64,000 bases of DNA, from contig CAVOTD010000079.1 in the NCBI GenBank assembly GCA_963698995.1, forward strand, positions 13,034 through 77,033, written 5' to 3'. A program made the position numbers and the translations under genes. The notes under the pieces were generated by a model. The model searched no databases. It saw only the letters and a program-made list of their open reading frames with translations, and was not told where the DNA came from. Below, piece after piece: positions 54,850-64,000 of this stretch (its first letter is position 1; each line of letters opens with the position of its first letter). Source of the stretch: AP-15 sp963698995. GTDB lineage: Bacteria > Pseudomonadota > Alphaproteobacteria > ATCC43930 > CGMCC-115725.

Positions 54850-55974
54850 CTACGCACAATTGCCGCTCGGATGAAACTCGCTGATCCAGCCAAGAATGAG
54901 CCCGAGCGCCGGATTCACGGTCACCGTGACAAGCGCGGCGACGCCGATCACCCACCAGCAAGACGGCTTGCCGTCGAAGAGCCGGCGCGAGATCGCCAGA
55001 TCAGTCCCGGCGAGGATCAGGAGTGCACCGACCGCGCCGATCGGAATGATCGCAAACAGAGCCGCAGCGTGATCCGCGAAACCGACCGCCAGGACCAGCA
55101 CAACGACGCCGAAGATGATTGGTGCAACTCCGGTTCGAGCGCCGAACCGATATTGAGCCTGTAGACCACCCGCACCGTGGCACATCGGCATCGCCCCGAA
55201 TGGGCAGAGCAACACGTTGGCGATGCCGGACGAGAGCGCCAGATTGCGTTCGCTCGCGATCGATCCGGTCGTCGGAAATAGGTCGCGGGAGAGGCTCGCG
55301 GTCACGATCACCGCGTTCGTCAGGGTGAGCGACAACTGCGGCAGGACCGCGATCTCGAAGCTCCGCCAGACCTCAGTCCACGTCGGGACAATGAGGTGAG
55401 GAAGGCTTGGCGCAATGATAGCCGGATGCGCGGAGGCGATGCTGCCGGTCGCCCAATCGAGGACGGTGGCCACGATCAGCACTATGGGTGCTGCCGGGCA
55501 ACGCGGAATGCGCATCAACAGGAACAGCCCTGCCAACGCGGCGAACCCAAGCCAAGGAGTTTGGAGGATCAGTTTCAGGCCGAGCACGCCCATCAGGAGC
55601 CCAAGGCCAAGTTGGAGCCCGGCGCTGACCGACTGAGGGATTGCACGCGCGAGACGCCCGATCAGGCCAGTGGTGCCGAGTACGAGCAGCACCACACCAA
55701 TGATGACACCGGCCGCATCGACTTCACCGGGTGTGAGACCACCGGTCAGGATGACCGCCGATATCGCCTTCATTGGCTGCACGGGGATCGGCAGGCCGTA
55801 GAAGAGACCAGTCGATACCAGGAAAATACCGAACCCGAGCAGCACGCCAACCGGGGCGAGACCCGCGATGGTGATCGCGCCGATCACATGCGGGATGAAG
55901 GTACCTAGATCGCCGCACGCGCCGCTCGCCTCTTGGACAATAGAGCGGTTTGAATGCTGATCGGCGTTGTGCAC
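54850..55974 (-). CDS. MOT1-type molybdate/sulfate transporter
   Basis: 374 residues, about 10 hydrophobic helices. The two family signatures are clear: EASGACGDLGTFIPHVIGAI near the N-terminus and FGAMPMCHGAGGLQAQYRFG in the second half. VQPMKAISAVILTGGLTPGE is also conserved. MOT1-type proteins import molybdate and bacterial homologues are often annotated as putative sulfate/molybdate transporters. No molybdenum-cofactor gene or sulfur gene is adjacent, though the SqdB-like enzyme 3 kb away needs sulfite. ATG at 55974. Intact. Confidence 0.87.
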   Translation of the reverse strand: MHNADQHSNRSIVQEASGACGDLGTFIPHVIGAITIAGLAPVGVLLGFGIFLVSTGLFYGLPIPVQPMKAISAVILTGGLTPGEVDAAGVIIGVVLLVLGTTGLIGRLARAIPQSVSAGLQLGLGLLMGVLGLKLILQTPWLGFAALAGLFLLMRIPRCPAAPIVLIVATVLDWATGSIASAHPAIIAPSLPHLIVPTWTEVWRSFEIAVLPQLSLTLTNAVIVTASLSRDLFPTTGSIASERNLALSSGIANVLLCPFGAMPMCHGAGGLQAQYRFGARTGVAPIIFGVVVLVLAVGFADHAAALFAIIPIGAVGALLILAGTDLAISRRLFDGKPSCWWVIGVAALVTVTVNPALGLILGWISEFHPSGNCA

Positions 55975-56183
55975 GAGGTGAGTCTCAAAGCGTGGGGCTC
56001 ACCTAATCAATCACACGGCCCGATTAGTCCCGATATGGTATCTCGTGCATAACGAAGAGCGGGCCGAGCGCCTCCGCCGAATGGGCTCACGTCAGAGCGC
56101 CCGAGGAACTATAATTGGCCCAACTCGCGGTTGGAGTTGCATGACCATGACGGTTTTCATGTTCCTGGTGCTGGAACGGCATC

Positions 56184-57066
56184 GTGTCGTCGCTCCGACC
56201 TCGACCCGGCCATTGCCTGCTTCGGTGCCCGCTTTGTAAATCCGGGTTCACCGCAGCGGCAGGCGCACTCGTCTGCCGAAACGGGCACAGCTTCGATCTC
56301 GCCCGCGAGGGCTATGTCAACCTCCTATCGGGTAGGAGACGCCGTCCGGCTGCCGGCGGCGACAGTCCCGGCGCAACTTCGCCATCGCGCCGAATTTCTC
56401 GACGCGGGTCACCTCGACGCTGTGGCGACGATGATCGCCGCTCATGTCGAGGATGTGGCGTACCCGTCTCGCCACATCCTGGATGCTGGCTCGGGTACGG
56501 GTCATCATCTTGCTCGGATAGCTGCGAGGTTGCCCGAGCCCGTCATCAGCCTGGGCTTCGATATCTCGAAAGACGCGGCGCGGCTGGCGGCACGACGTTG
56601 GCCGACGCCTGCCTTCGCGGTGGCCGATCTTTGGGCCGAGTGGCCAGTGCGCGACGCCGTCATCGATCTCGTCGTCAGCATCTTCGCGCCGAAGAATTTT
56701 TCACGAGACGGCTCGCGTCCTCTGCCCAGGCGGATGGCTTGCGGTGGCCTATCCTGGCCCGGATCACCTGATCGAACTACGGGAACGCTTCGGTCTGATG
56801 CAACAGCGTGCAGATGCGACCCAGCGATACGCGCGATCGTCGGGCGCTTTATTGGTGAGCCGTCCATTCACCGGCTCCATAGTCGCTCGGTTCTCGATCC
56901 GACGATGGCACACGCGGTGATCCTGATGGGGCCGAACGCCCACCACGTCGATCCGTCGATGCTCGATGTCGGCCCGAACTCGCTCGCCGTCACATTCGAC
57001 ATCAATGTCCTTTTTGCCCGAAAACTCGACGAGATTACCGCCTCATCGTGCGCCTCCGCCGAATAG
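56184..57066 (+). pseudogene. RlmA-type rRNA guanine-N1 methyltransferase, at least three frameshifts
   Basis: GTG start at 56184. The zinc finger LRCPLCKSGFTAAAGALVCR, NGHSFDLAREGYVNLL is the RlmA signature. After a shift near 56340: FLDAGHLDAVATMIAAHVED and HILDAGSGTGHHLARIAARL (SAM motif I). After a shift near 56700: HETARVLCPGGWLAVAYPGP and DHLIELRERFGLMQQ. After another near 56910: HAVILMGPNAHHVDPSMLDV. The enzyme would methylate 23S rRNA near position 745/748. No internal stop occurs in the native frame before each shift. Divergent from the MOT1 gene. Confidence 0.75.
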
Positions 57067-57479
57067 CGGGTTTCCGTAATAGTTCCGGTACCGCGCACCG
57101 GGGCGTCTCCGGGATCGGTTCGCCTGGAACGTCGGCGCGAGGTGCGGTCGGATCAGATGGAGCTTCTCGTTTCGTCAGTACGTCGTGTATCGAGACCAAT
57201 CGGAGATTCTTCTGCATGTCCAGCCCTCGCGGCTATAGTGCCGCAGGCTATTTATGACGACACGATAATCAACCGAGCCGGACGGACATCTCCAGGCCAC
57301 CACTGAAGGGCAGCGTCACGTCAAGGGCTCGGCTGGGCTCGTCACCCGCTTCAAGCACCCATAGCGTCGGTTAACCCTGCCCCGGTTGCAAACGACCGGT
57401 GCGGAGGTGCGGCGGCAATGCAGGCCGCCACCTGAGCCGCAAGCGCTGCGTTCGCAGCCGGGAAAAGGGGTACCGGTTT

Positions 57480-58826
57480 TTATAGCGGCTCTTCGTAATG
57501 CGCTTCGGTTGAGATGTCCTTGTTCGTGTAATCCGGCAGCAGCGCCGTCGCAGTGATGCTGATGACCGCGCAGACGACCACATAAATGCCGATCGGGGTC
57601 GTCGAGTTGAAGGTTGCGAACAGCCAGGTGGCGATAAAGGGGGCCGGCCCGCCGGCGATGATCGAGGCCAGCTGATAACCGATCGAGGCGCCGCTGTAGC
57701 GCAGTCGCGGAGGGAAAGCCTCAGCGATCAGCGCCGCTTCGGGTCCGTACATCGTCATGACCGGGATGAACGACAGCGCAACCGCAGTGAACATCACCCA
57801 CGGGATCCTCGTATCGAGCATCGCGAAATACGCGAACGTGAAGATCGCCACGAAGACACAGCCGATGATGTACATCTGCCGCCGGCCGATCCGGTCCGAC
57901 AGGGCGCCGGCGATCGGGACCCAGATAAAACCGAGCGCGGTCGTGACGATGAGGCCGGTCAGCAGCAGATTGCGCGAGGCGCCGAGTACCTGCGTGCCGT
58001 AGGTGAAGACGAAGGCGTTGAAGATATAGCCGGGCGCCTGCTCGGCCATGCGCAGCAGCGCGGTCAGTGCGATCTGCCTTAGGCTGGCGTCGAAACACCT
58101 CGATCGTCGGGGCGCGCACCACGCGGTTTTCTTCGAGCACGCGGCGGAACACCGGGGTCTCGAGGATACCGAGCCGGATCCACAACCCGACTCCGACCAT
58201 GACGATGCTGAGTAGGAACGGAATTCGCCAGCCCCAGACGAGGAACTGGTCGCCGGAAATCCAGCTGAAGATCAGCACCGCCAGATTGGCCAGGAACAGT
58301 CCGGCGGGCGCGCCGAATTGCGGCCAGGAGGCGATGAACCCACGGTTCTTGTTGGCCGCGCGCCCATTCCATCGCCAGCAGGACCGAGCCGCCCCACTCG
58401 CCGCCGACGCCAATCCCCTGGATCAGGCGCAAAAGGGTCAGGATGACCGCGCCCCAGATGCCGATCATCTCGTAGCCGGGAACCAGCCCGACCGCAGCGG
58501 TCGCAATCCCGGTCATCAGCAGGGTTACGATCAAGGTGGCCTTGCGGCCGATGCGGTCGCCGTAATGGCCGAAGATCGCGGCGCCGATCGGGCGCGCGAC
58601 AAAGCCGATAAAGAAAACGCCGAAGGCCTTCAGCGTATCGATCAGCGGGTCGGACCCGGCAAAGAAGACTATGACCGAAGACCAGCCCGGTCATCGTGCT
58701 GTAGATCAGAAAATCGTACCACTCGATCGTGGTGCCGACGGTGCTGGCAACAACCGCGCGGCGCAAATGCGCCCGATGCTCGGCTTCTGCGACCGTTGCC
58801 CCAACCGGGTATGTGGTATCAGTCAT
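57480..58826 (-). pseudogene. MFS transporter, metabolite:H+ symporter (ShiA/ProP-like), about three frameshifts
   Basis: ATG at 58826. VVASTVGTTIEWYDFLIYST is the typical opening of the MHS branch. A shift near 58675 leads through the RxGRK-type loop to TLLMTGIATAAVGLVPGYEM and LIQGIGVGGEWGGSVLLAME. A shift near 58370 gives GFIASWPQFGAPAGLFLANL and FLVWGWRIPFLLSIVMVGVG. A shift near 58080 gives FVFTYGTQVLGASRNLLLTG, the second RIGRRQ loop and a polar C-terminus. Twelve helices can be assembled. Substrate likely a carboxylate or osmolyte. As read, broken into four pieces. Confidence 0.75.
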
Positions 58827-59496
58827 CTCGGCCTTCCCTCGACATGGCTTCCCCATCGAAATCAACGTAGCAGTGCGCTCTGGTATCGAGAACCTCCGCT
58901 CAAGTCATGCGAGCCAGCTCTTTTCGCCGGGCGGCAGTGGGTCTGGTGGCAGCGGGTCATACGGATCCGCAACGCATGCCCGCCCTAGCCGGAATGCCCC
59001 GCCTGTCAGCGCGGGCGCATGGTCATCATCGAAGTGCTCAAGCCCACCAAACCATGCCGCCCGATCTACTATCAGCATCGACACGATCGTATGCGGATGG
59101 AGCGGCAGGCCGTAAGCCCTCTCGCCCGGATGTGGCTGGGCGAAGCGCCGATCGGTCTAATGCTTGAAACCTCCCATGCCGTGGGAGGAGGAGATGCGCC
59201 AGATCGCTGCGCCGGCGCGCCGCCAACCTCGAGTTTGGCCGCGGCCCCGGCACGCGAGTCACGCTGCCTCCACCGCAGCCAAGCCGTCGGACGCGCATAG
59301 CCAGGATCTGTCATACCGCGACCGCGCTGCGCCCAGAGATGGCGACGATCACCCGACGATCTCCCTGGCACCGGGAGGATGGCCAAGGGTCTTCTCCGGC
59401 CTCTAGCTTGAGGCCTCTTCGCGGCGATCCTGCGCTATTGAACGCAACGTTCAGGAAGTGGTTGGCAACTGCGTCATTGCTCGACCGTGATCGAGG
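58827..59496. other. Intergenic region, no gene recognised
   Basis: About 670 bp upstream of the divergent MFS gene. Several GC-rich open frames exist on both strands but no homology or ribosome site supports them. It ends at the inverted tRNA-arm-like repeat pair. Confidence 0.4.
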
Positions 59497-59556
59497 AAGT
59501 CAAGTTCGCAGCTGACTCGCCGCCGGAGGGAGGTGGATTTCGAACCCTCGGTCCCT
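59497..59556 (-). repeat. tRNA T-arm-like dispersed repeat, copy B (inverted)
   Basis: On the minus strand it reads GGGACCGAGGGTTCGAAATC, then CTCCCTCC, GCGAGT and GCTGCGAACTTGACTT. It matches copy A over about 60 bp in inverse orientation, so A and B could fold into a long cruciform or hairpin. It contains GGTTCGAA as in tRNA T-arms, but no tRNA 5' half is found. Confidence 0.6.
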
Positions 59557-59616
59557 CTCGGGAAGGGAAGTGCTGGGAAGGTCGAACAAGCCGCCTCGAC
59601 GAGCGGTTCTTTTTCA

Positions 59617-59676
59617 CGGGGACCGAGGGTTCGAATCCGGCTCCCTCCAGCGGAGAGTTTGCTGCGAACCTGACTT
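59617..59676 (+). repeat. tRNA T-arm-like dispersed repeat, copy A
   Basis: GGGGACCGAGGGTTCGAATC, CTCCCTCCAGCGG, GAGTTTGCTGCGAACC and TGACTT. It is inverted relative to copy B with about 60 bp between them. A third, less complete copy lies at 63690-63748. Translations across it (TEGSNPAPSSGEFAANL) resemble widely scattered spurious proteins, consistent with a common repeat. Confidence 0.6.
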
Positions 59677-59919
59677 GCGCCCAATCCCCGGTCGGTCATA
59701 GTCGGCCGCATTTTCTAATCTTTCGCACAGATCCGGCCTTAAGCCTCGCCAAAACCATGGCAGTTGGCAACCACTGCAAAGTGCTTGATGGCTAGCTAAG
59801 CATGTCGGCTATGCGCAACCCGCATAAGTCGAGAACGCGCCGGGTGGATTACGGTTAATCCTGAGACGTAAGAAGAAACAGCTTGCTGCTGAGCAGGAAG
59901 CAAGAGGAGGAAAGTTGCC

Positions 59920-61755
59920 GTGAAGCCCAGAGGATTCTCAAAGGGCATTGCCGGAGGTTGGCCGTTTCTGATCACAATGGCGACCCTGGTCACTGTTTCT
60001 GTCGCAAACGCGGCGGCAGCAGGCGACGGTAATGACTACGCACATCATAAGTGGTATGTGAGTGCCACCGCTGCAGCGGGAGGAGACGGCAGCGCCAATC
60101 GCGCCATTCAACAGTTTGGCCCAAGTCCAGCAGGCATCTGGCCCAGACGATACGATCATAGTCCTACCGTCACCCATTAGCGTGCCTCCTCTTGACGGGG
60201 GAATTGTCTTGAAAGCCGGGCAGCGCCTGATTGGTGGTGGACCACCTGTCGTGAAATTTGGCGCTACCGCTGATTTCCGATGGACCTCCCGTGGTCGGCC
60301 CATCCGGTCTCTCTTCGCTTCCCCGGATCACCAACACAACGGGTGCCGCTAATTCCGGGGACGCGGTCAGGCTGGCTGACGATACAGACGTAGAGAACCT
60401 GGTAATCACCGGCCCCTACCGGGGAGCCATCTACGGGCAGGACGCAGTAGGCGTCACGGTGCGCGGCAATGACATTTCCGGTTTTAACACCTCCGGGACC
60501 GTCGGATTTGTCGTTCAGCCGTTCAACTTAGCAACATTTACCGCAGGCGTCGGGATAGAGCTCGCAACTGGCGTACCCGCGGGCTGGGCGGCGATCCTGA
60601 TCGACACGGCCAATGTGAGCACTACGCTGTCGATCGCGAACAACTACCTTCACGACGGCGTGTGCGGGGATGGTATTGACATCCGCGGCATGAACACAGG
60701 AGATATTGGTGTACAGGTAAACTACAATTTCATCACCAGACTCGTCCAGTGCGGCAGCGTTTCGGCCATACAGGGTATTAGCACGCAAGTGACCGGTTCC
60801 TCCCGACTTCGGGCAACGCTCTTTGGCAACACCGAAGCCAACAATGGGAGTCCCGGCGCTAATATGGACCGCCTGTTCGTTAACCCAGCCGAGTTGGGCA
60901 CGTTGGTCGAAACCATCGATCATAATGTGGACATCACCGGGATCGGCGGGGCTTCGACAAACGGGTTCGAGTACATATTGAGCAATGGTAATGCGAACTC
61001 ACACGTCACGATCTCGAACAGTTATTTCCGGAGTAATCCCGGCGACATGCTCGAGGAATTCAACTACGGAGCCGGCTCTACAACCACACTGGTTCTCGAC
61101 AACGTTACCGTCGAGCAGACCACGATCTCTGGTGGAGTACCTTCTTATCGCGACGCCGCCAGGCTCCGCTGCAATAACCGGCAATCTGGGTGAGTGCCTG
61201 GCCATTTCGGCGGACGGTGCTAACGACACCACTGTTCTGCAGATGACCGATAGCTCATTCACTGGCTGCGATAATAACGGCATCCAGGTGACGGGCAACC
61301 ACGCGACCGGCAATGGTGTGGGCAACTTGCACACTATTGTCGTCAACATCGACAACAGCACAATCAACGGCAGCAGGTTCTATAACTTGTGGGTCAACGA
61401 TGTCACTCCGCTGACCAATCTGAAGGTGCGGGTGCAAGACAGTGATCTTTCTGTCTCGTCCAGCGGGGTGTCGGTCGCTTTCGACCAGCAGCCGACCGGG
61501 GCAACGACAAGTGCGGTGATCGACCTCGGGGGCGGCGCATTAGGCAGTGATGGAAGGAATTGCATCTTCGGCGGGGCGATATACGATCTGGAGGCCACCC
61601 GGTACAATGTTGCTGCCGAGAACAATTGGTGGGGAAGCGCAAGGGGGCCGCAGCCGGGCAAGGTCATCGAGAGTGTGCCCGGGTACCGGATCGACGGCTC
61701 TTCGCCGCTGAGGCGCGAGCCACCCGCTTGTGGCGGGACGGAATCCGGCCAATAA
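59920..61755 (+). pseudogene. Secreted right-handed beta-helix protein, about three frameshifts
   Basis: GTG at 59920 behind GAGGAGG. Signal peptide FSKGIAGGWPFLITMATLVT ending ANAAAAG. After a shift near 60110: FNSLAQVQQASGPDDTIIVL and GGIVLKAGQRLIGGG. After a shift near 60270: GDAVRLADDTDVENLVITGP, GVTVRGNDISGFNTSGTVGF, SIANNYLHDGVCGDGIDIRG and VTISNSYFRSNPGDMLEEFN. After a shift near 61140: LQMTDSSFTGCDNNGIQVTG, NIDNSTINGSRFYNLWVNDV and AENNWWGSARGPQPG, the typical beta-helix end. Repeated parallel beta-helix turns fit a polysaccharide-binding/degrading or adhesive protein. Full length about 600 residues. Confidence 0.72.
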
Positions 61756-61847
61756 CGGTCTCTGGCCGGGCGAAATAAGGCCGGGCGACGCGACTTCAAC
61801 TACAAATAGGTTGAATATTTGACCTAGACAAGGAGGGTGGAAATGAA

Positions 61848-61964
61848 ATGCTATCTAGGAGTCACGTTTTCGTCGCTACTTTTTTTGCTTTCGCAGGCGG
61901 ATTAGCTAGCGCTCAAGTCGCGTTCTCTCAGGATAAAACTAGGGGAAATAGCTCGAGACCGTGA
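61848..61964 (+). CDS. Short exported peptide, probably a gene remnant
   Basis: 38 residues from ATG at 61848 (a second ATG at 61843 in another frame), behind a strong AAGGAGGG site. MLSRSHVFVATFFAFAGGLA ending SAQ is a convincing signal peptide. The mature part is only about 15 residues before a stop. Beyond it another frame continues ETVTFDPPTTTSFPCDVNGP and FCNGAVEGKMRW with cysteines, so a longer exported protein was probably broken by a frame change and then by the IS at 62094. Confidence 0.42.
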   Translation: MLSRSHVFVATFFAFAGGLASAQVAFSQDKTRGNSSRP

Positions 61965-62132
61965 CCTTCGATCCGCCCACAACTACAAGCTTCCCTTGCG
62001 ATGTGAACGGACCCCACGCAGTCTTCCCTTAGAAACTGTGCAGAGGTGGAACTGACGCCAATTATTTCTGCAACGGGGCCGTGGAGGGTAAGATGAGGTG
62101 GACCCCGTTTGTGCGACAGCCGGAGCCGCGTC

Positions 62133-63185
62133 TTAAGGTGTCGCCCCGCGAGGTTTGAGATCGGCGCCGAGCGCGGTCAACACGCTGGCTGGCGCAACAG
62201 TTCGATTTTTCGAATCATCAACATTGAGTCCTTGGTTGGTTGTGGTGCCTGTGGGTATGTGGGCGAAGGCGAGCATTTCCCCGCTTTCCGAGCTTGCTCG
62301 GGAAGCGGGGGAAGCGCAGCCGGTCGGCGAAGCCGATTGTCCACATATCCATAGGCTCTCTTCGTAGATTTGCCGCGGCGTGCGGTAACCCAGGCTCTGG
62401 TGCTGGCGTTCCTCATTGTAGAAGCCGAGCCAAGCGTCAATCCCAGTGCTGGCTTCGGCAACGCTGGCATAGGCGTTCAGGTAGACCTCCTCGTATTTCA
62501 GGCTGCGCCACAGTCGCTCGACAAAGATGTTGTCCATGGAGCGCCCTTTGCCGTCCATGCTGATGGCGATCTCGTGGCGCTTCAACGTGGCGGTGAACTC
62601 ATCGCTGGTGAACTGGCTGCCTTGGTCGCTATTAAAAATCTCAGGCCGGCCATAGCGCGCGAGTGCTTCCTCGAGTGCCTCGACACAAAAATCGGCGCCG
62701 AGCGTGTTCGACAGCCGCCACGCCAGCACGGCACGGCTCACCCAGTCCATGACGACCACCAGATAAAGGAAGCCCTTGGCCATCGGAATGTAGGTGACGT
62801 CCGAACACCAGACCTGATTGACCCGCTCGATTGCGATCCCGCCAAGCAGGTAAGGATAGACCTTGTGCGCTACGGCTGCCTTGCTCGTGTTCGGGCGCTG
62901 GTAGATCGTTACCAGCCCGATCAGCCGCATCAAGCGCCGGACCCGTTTGCGGTTGACGACATGGCCTTGGGTCGCCAGCCACGCCGCCATCCGGCGCGAG
63001 CCATAATCGGGCCGAGCCAGATACTGCCGATCGATCAAGCCCATGATCGCAAGATCCGCCTCGCCGACCTCGGCCGGTCTGCGGTACACCGCAGAGCGCG
63101 AGATCGCCAGCAACCGGCATTGCTGTGATATCGCCAGCGCTGGGTGCTCCCGTTCGACCAGCGCACGACGTTCCGCCCGGCTCAT
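62133..63185 (-). CDS. IS3-type transposase OrfB (DDE)
   Basis: 350 codons. N-terminal HTH_21-type part (SQQCRLLAISRSAVYRRPAE), DYGSRRMAAWLATQGHVVNR, then the core: VWCSDVTYIPMAKGFLYLVV, IFNSDQGSQFTSDEFTATLK and NIFVERLWRSLKYEEVYLNA provide the D, D, E residues. LGFYNEERQHQSLGYRTPRQ is the usual C-terminal end; the ~60 residues after it run toward the IS end and are not conserved. The ATG overlaps the OrfA stop as ATGA. Intact. Confidence 0.88.
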   Translation of the reverse strand: MSRAERRALVEREHPALAISQQCRLLAISRSAVYRRPAEVGEADLAIMGLIDRQYLARPDYGSRRMAAWLATQGHVVNRKRVRRLMRLIGLVTIYQRPNTSKAAVAHKVYPYLLGGIAIERVNQVWCSDVTYIPMAKGFLYLVVVMDWVSRAVLAWRLSNTLGADFCVEALEEALARYGRPEIFNSDQGSQFTSDEFTATLKRHEIAISMDGKGRSMDNIFVERLWRSLKYEEVYLNAYASVAEASTGIDAWLGFYNEERQHQSLGYRTPRQIYEESLWICGQSASPTGCASPASRASSESGEMLAFAHIPTGTTTNQGLNVDDSKNRTVAPASVLTALGADLKPRGATP

Positions 63186-63469
63186 TTGCCGAGCTTTCGT
63201 GCCAAAAAATCGTTTTCGACCTTCAGTTGGCCAATCTGTCGATAAAGAACATCAACCTGCGCCTCGCTGGCCACACTATCTGCCGACGACGCGCCACCCT
63301 CAAAAACACTCGCTGCACCGTCTAGCAGCTGTTTCTTCCAATTGTAGATCTGGTTCGGATGAACCCCGAACTCACTCGCCAGTTCGGCGATCGTCCGATC
63401 GCCCCTGACCGCCGCCAGCGCCACCTTCGCCTTGAACGCCGAGTTGTGCTTCTTCCGTGTCCGCTTCAT
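63182..63469 (-). CDS. IS3-type transposase OrfA
   Basis: 95 residues: KRTRKKHNSAFKAKVALAAV, RGDRTIAELASEFGVHPNQI and YNWKKQLLDGAASVFEGG form an HTH_Tnp_1-type domain. VDVLYRQIGQLKVENDFLAR is the C-terminal zipper helix. ATG at 63469; the TGA overlaps OrfB. Intact and distinct in sequence from the OrfA proteins of the other two IS3 elements. Confidence 0.87.
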   Translation of the reverse strand: MKRTRKKHNSAFKAKVALAAVRGDRTIAELASEFGVHPNQIYNWKKQLLDGAASVFEGGASSADSVASEAQVDVLYRQIGQLKVENDFLARKLGK

Positions 63470-63689
63470 GTCCTGCTCCTGCGCCTCCGGCGCTTTCTAG
63501 GGGCAGGGCTCCACCTTAGCCTACTGTCTCATTTTCGGGGTCCAGCTGACACTGAGTGGCCAGCTGCCAAAGTGAGTGTCGTTTTGTTCCGAAGTTCGCT
63601 ACGAGCGCGATATCGGTATAAGGCGAACTTTGGTTATAGTGGCGAGGGGCTCCCGGCCTGACTAACAGACCAGGGAAGAGAGCGGAACC

Positions 63690-63748
63690 GGTTTGCTCCA
63701 AACTCGCCGCTGGAGGGAAGGAGATTCGAACCCTCGGTCCCTCCTTGC
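63690..63748 (-). repeat. tRNA T-arm-like dispersed repeat, copy C
   Basis: Minus-strand GGGACCGAGGGTTCGAATCT, then CTTCCCTCCAGCGG and GAGTTTGGAGCAAACC. It matches copies A and B for about 45 bp and diverges afterwards. It lies about 140 bp right of IS3 element 3. Confidence 0.55.
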
Positions 63749-64000
63749 GGTGAGCTCGGTACACCCCGGCGCGCGACCCACACGCCGTCGTGACGTCTGG
63801 AACGCCGATGCGCCAACGGCCTGAAGCCGATGATCCCGCTTCCCAAGATAGGCGGTTCTCTCATAATCATTCGCATCCACCTTTTAATGGTGCAGCACAC
63901 TCGCCCGGCACCTGTGTTGAGGAGCGCCACATTCCCGATCGCGGCCGCGGGATCCTCGAAAACTGCATCGTCGGCACCCGCTTCCCAATCGCGTGAATCC
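63749..64000. other. Window end, nothing recognised
   Basis: About 250 bp. A plus-strand open frame (63790-63996) and minus-strand frames have no recognisable homology. The upstream 5' half of a tRNA was looked for on the minus strand and not found. Confidence 0.35.

Larger units (their letters stand above)
62094..63549 (-). mobile_element. IS3-type insertion sequence 3, about 1.46 kb
   Basis: The left end begins TGAGGTGGACCCC at 62094 and the right end is the reverse complement of TCAGCTGGACCCC, ending near 63549; 11 of 13 bases agree, and GACAG follows inside both ends. Both transposase genes on the minus strand are open. No target duplication is visible. It lies just after the exported-peptide remnant. 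Confidence 0.78.

Noticed and set aside
59497..59676. A tRNA-Ser or tRNA-Leu gene
   Set aside because: Only T-arm-like 3' parts occur. No acceptor 5' strand, D-arm or anticodon arm could be matched.
1..64000. CRISPR array or cas genes
   Set aside because: No regularly spaced direct repeats and no Cas-like proteins were found.
1..64000. rRNA operon, tmRNA or other large RNA genes
   Set aside because: No recognisable rRNA or tmRNA sequence on either strand.

Overview
The window looks like a chromosomal stretch of an alphaproteobacterium. It is GC-rich and carries several alphaproteobacterial families: a DUF4167 protein, an HWE-type histidine kinase, ECF sigma factors close to the alphaproteobacterial stress type, and GGAAC-N16/17-(C/T/G)GTT promoter-like sites. 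The genus cannot be fixed from sequence alone. Two features dominate. First, accessory and mobile DNA is dense: three near-complete IS3-type elements, an IS1182-type element, an IS6-type transposase remnant, several gene fragments and a dispersed tRNA-arm-like repeat. Second, many genes are split by single-base frame changes with almost no internal stop codons.

Layout. At 1-1444 an APC-family permease runs off the left edge. At 1.6-2.2 kb lie abutting fragments of three unrelated genes (4-hydroxyphenylpyruvate dioxygenase, serine recombinase, F420-type oxidoreductase), then a frameshifted DUF1003 gene, DNA topoisomerase IB and inositol-phosphate synthase. From 17.8 kb down to 5.4 kb on the minus strand runs a 13-gene saccharide operon: two SDR epimerases, a B12-binding radical SAM protein, a GT4 glycosyltransferase, four tandem CgeB-type glycosyltransferases, a sugar nucleotidyltransferase, a TIGR04290-like methyltransferase, a clan GH-A glycosidase, and remnants of a PIG-L deacetylase and a methyltransferase. 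Its genes are joined by 1-4 bp start/stop overlaps, but nearly all carry frameshifts.

The 18.5-36 kb part is an IS-flanked stress island: hemerythrin, two ECF sigma factors, YflT-like and PepSY-like proteins, a DUF4142 protein, an F420/LLM oxidoreductase, a DUF4167 protein, a nucleotidyl cyclase, an AI-2E-type transporter, YsnF/AvaK proteins and a response regulator beside a damaged HWE kinase. Five of these genes have GGAAC-type promoter-like sites.

The 37-43.6 kb part holds an aldo/keto reductase, a hexose-phosphate mutarotase-like gene, small hypotheticals and a cyclase fragment. After the IS1182 element (43.7-45.3 kb), a minus-strand group at 45.6-52 kb combines a SqdB-like sugar-nucleotide enzyme, an HlyD-like adaptor, a TackOD1-type zinc protein, a membrane GT2 synthase and two exported hypotheticals. 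It looks like an uncharacterised synthase-dependent polysaccharide system.

The right end (52.8-64 kb) has two IS3 elements, a MOT1-type transporter, a damaged RlmA-like methyltransferase, a damaged MHS-type MFS transporter and a secreted beta-helix protein gene. The working picture is a surface-glycan and stress accessory region that has been rearranged. Whether the frameshifts are biological decay or consensus errors is the main open question.
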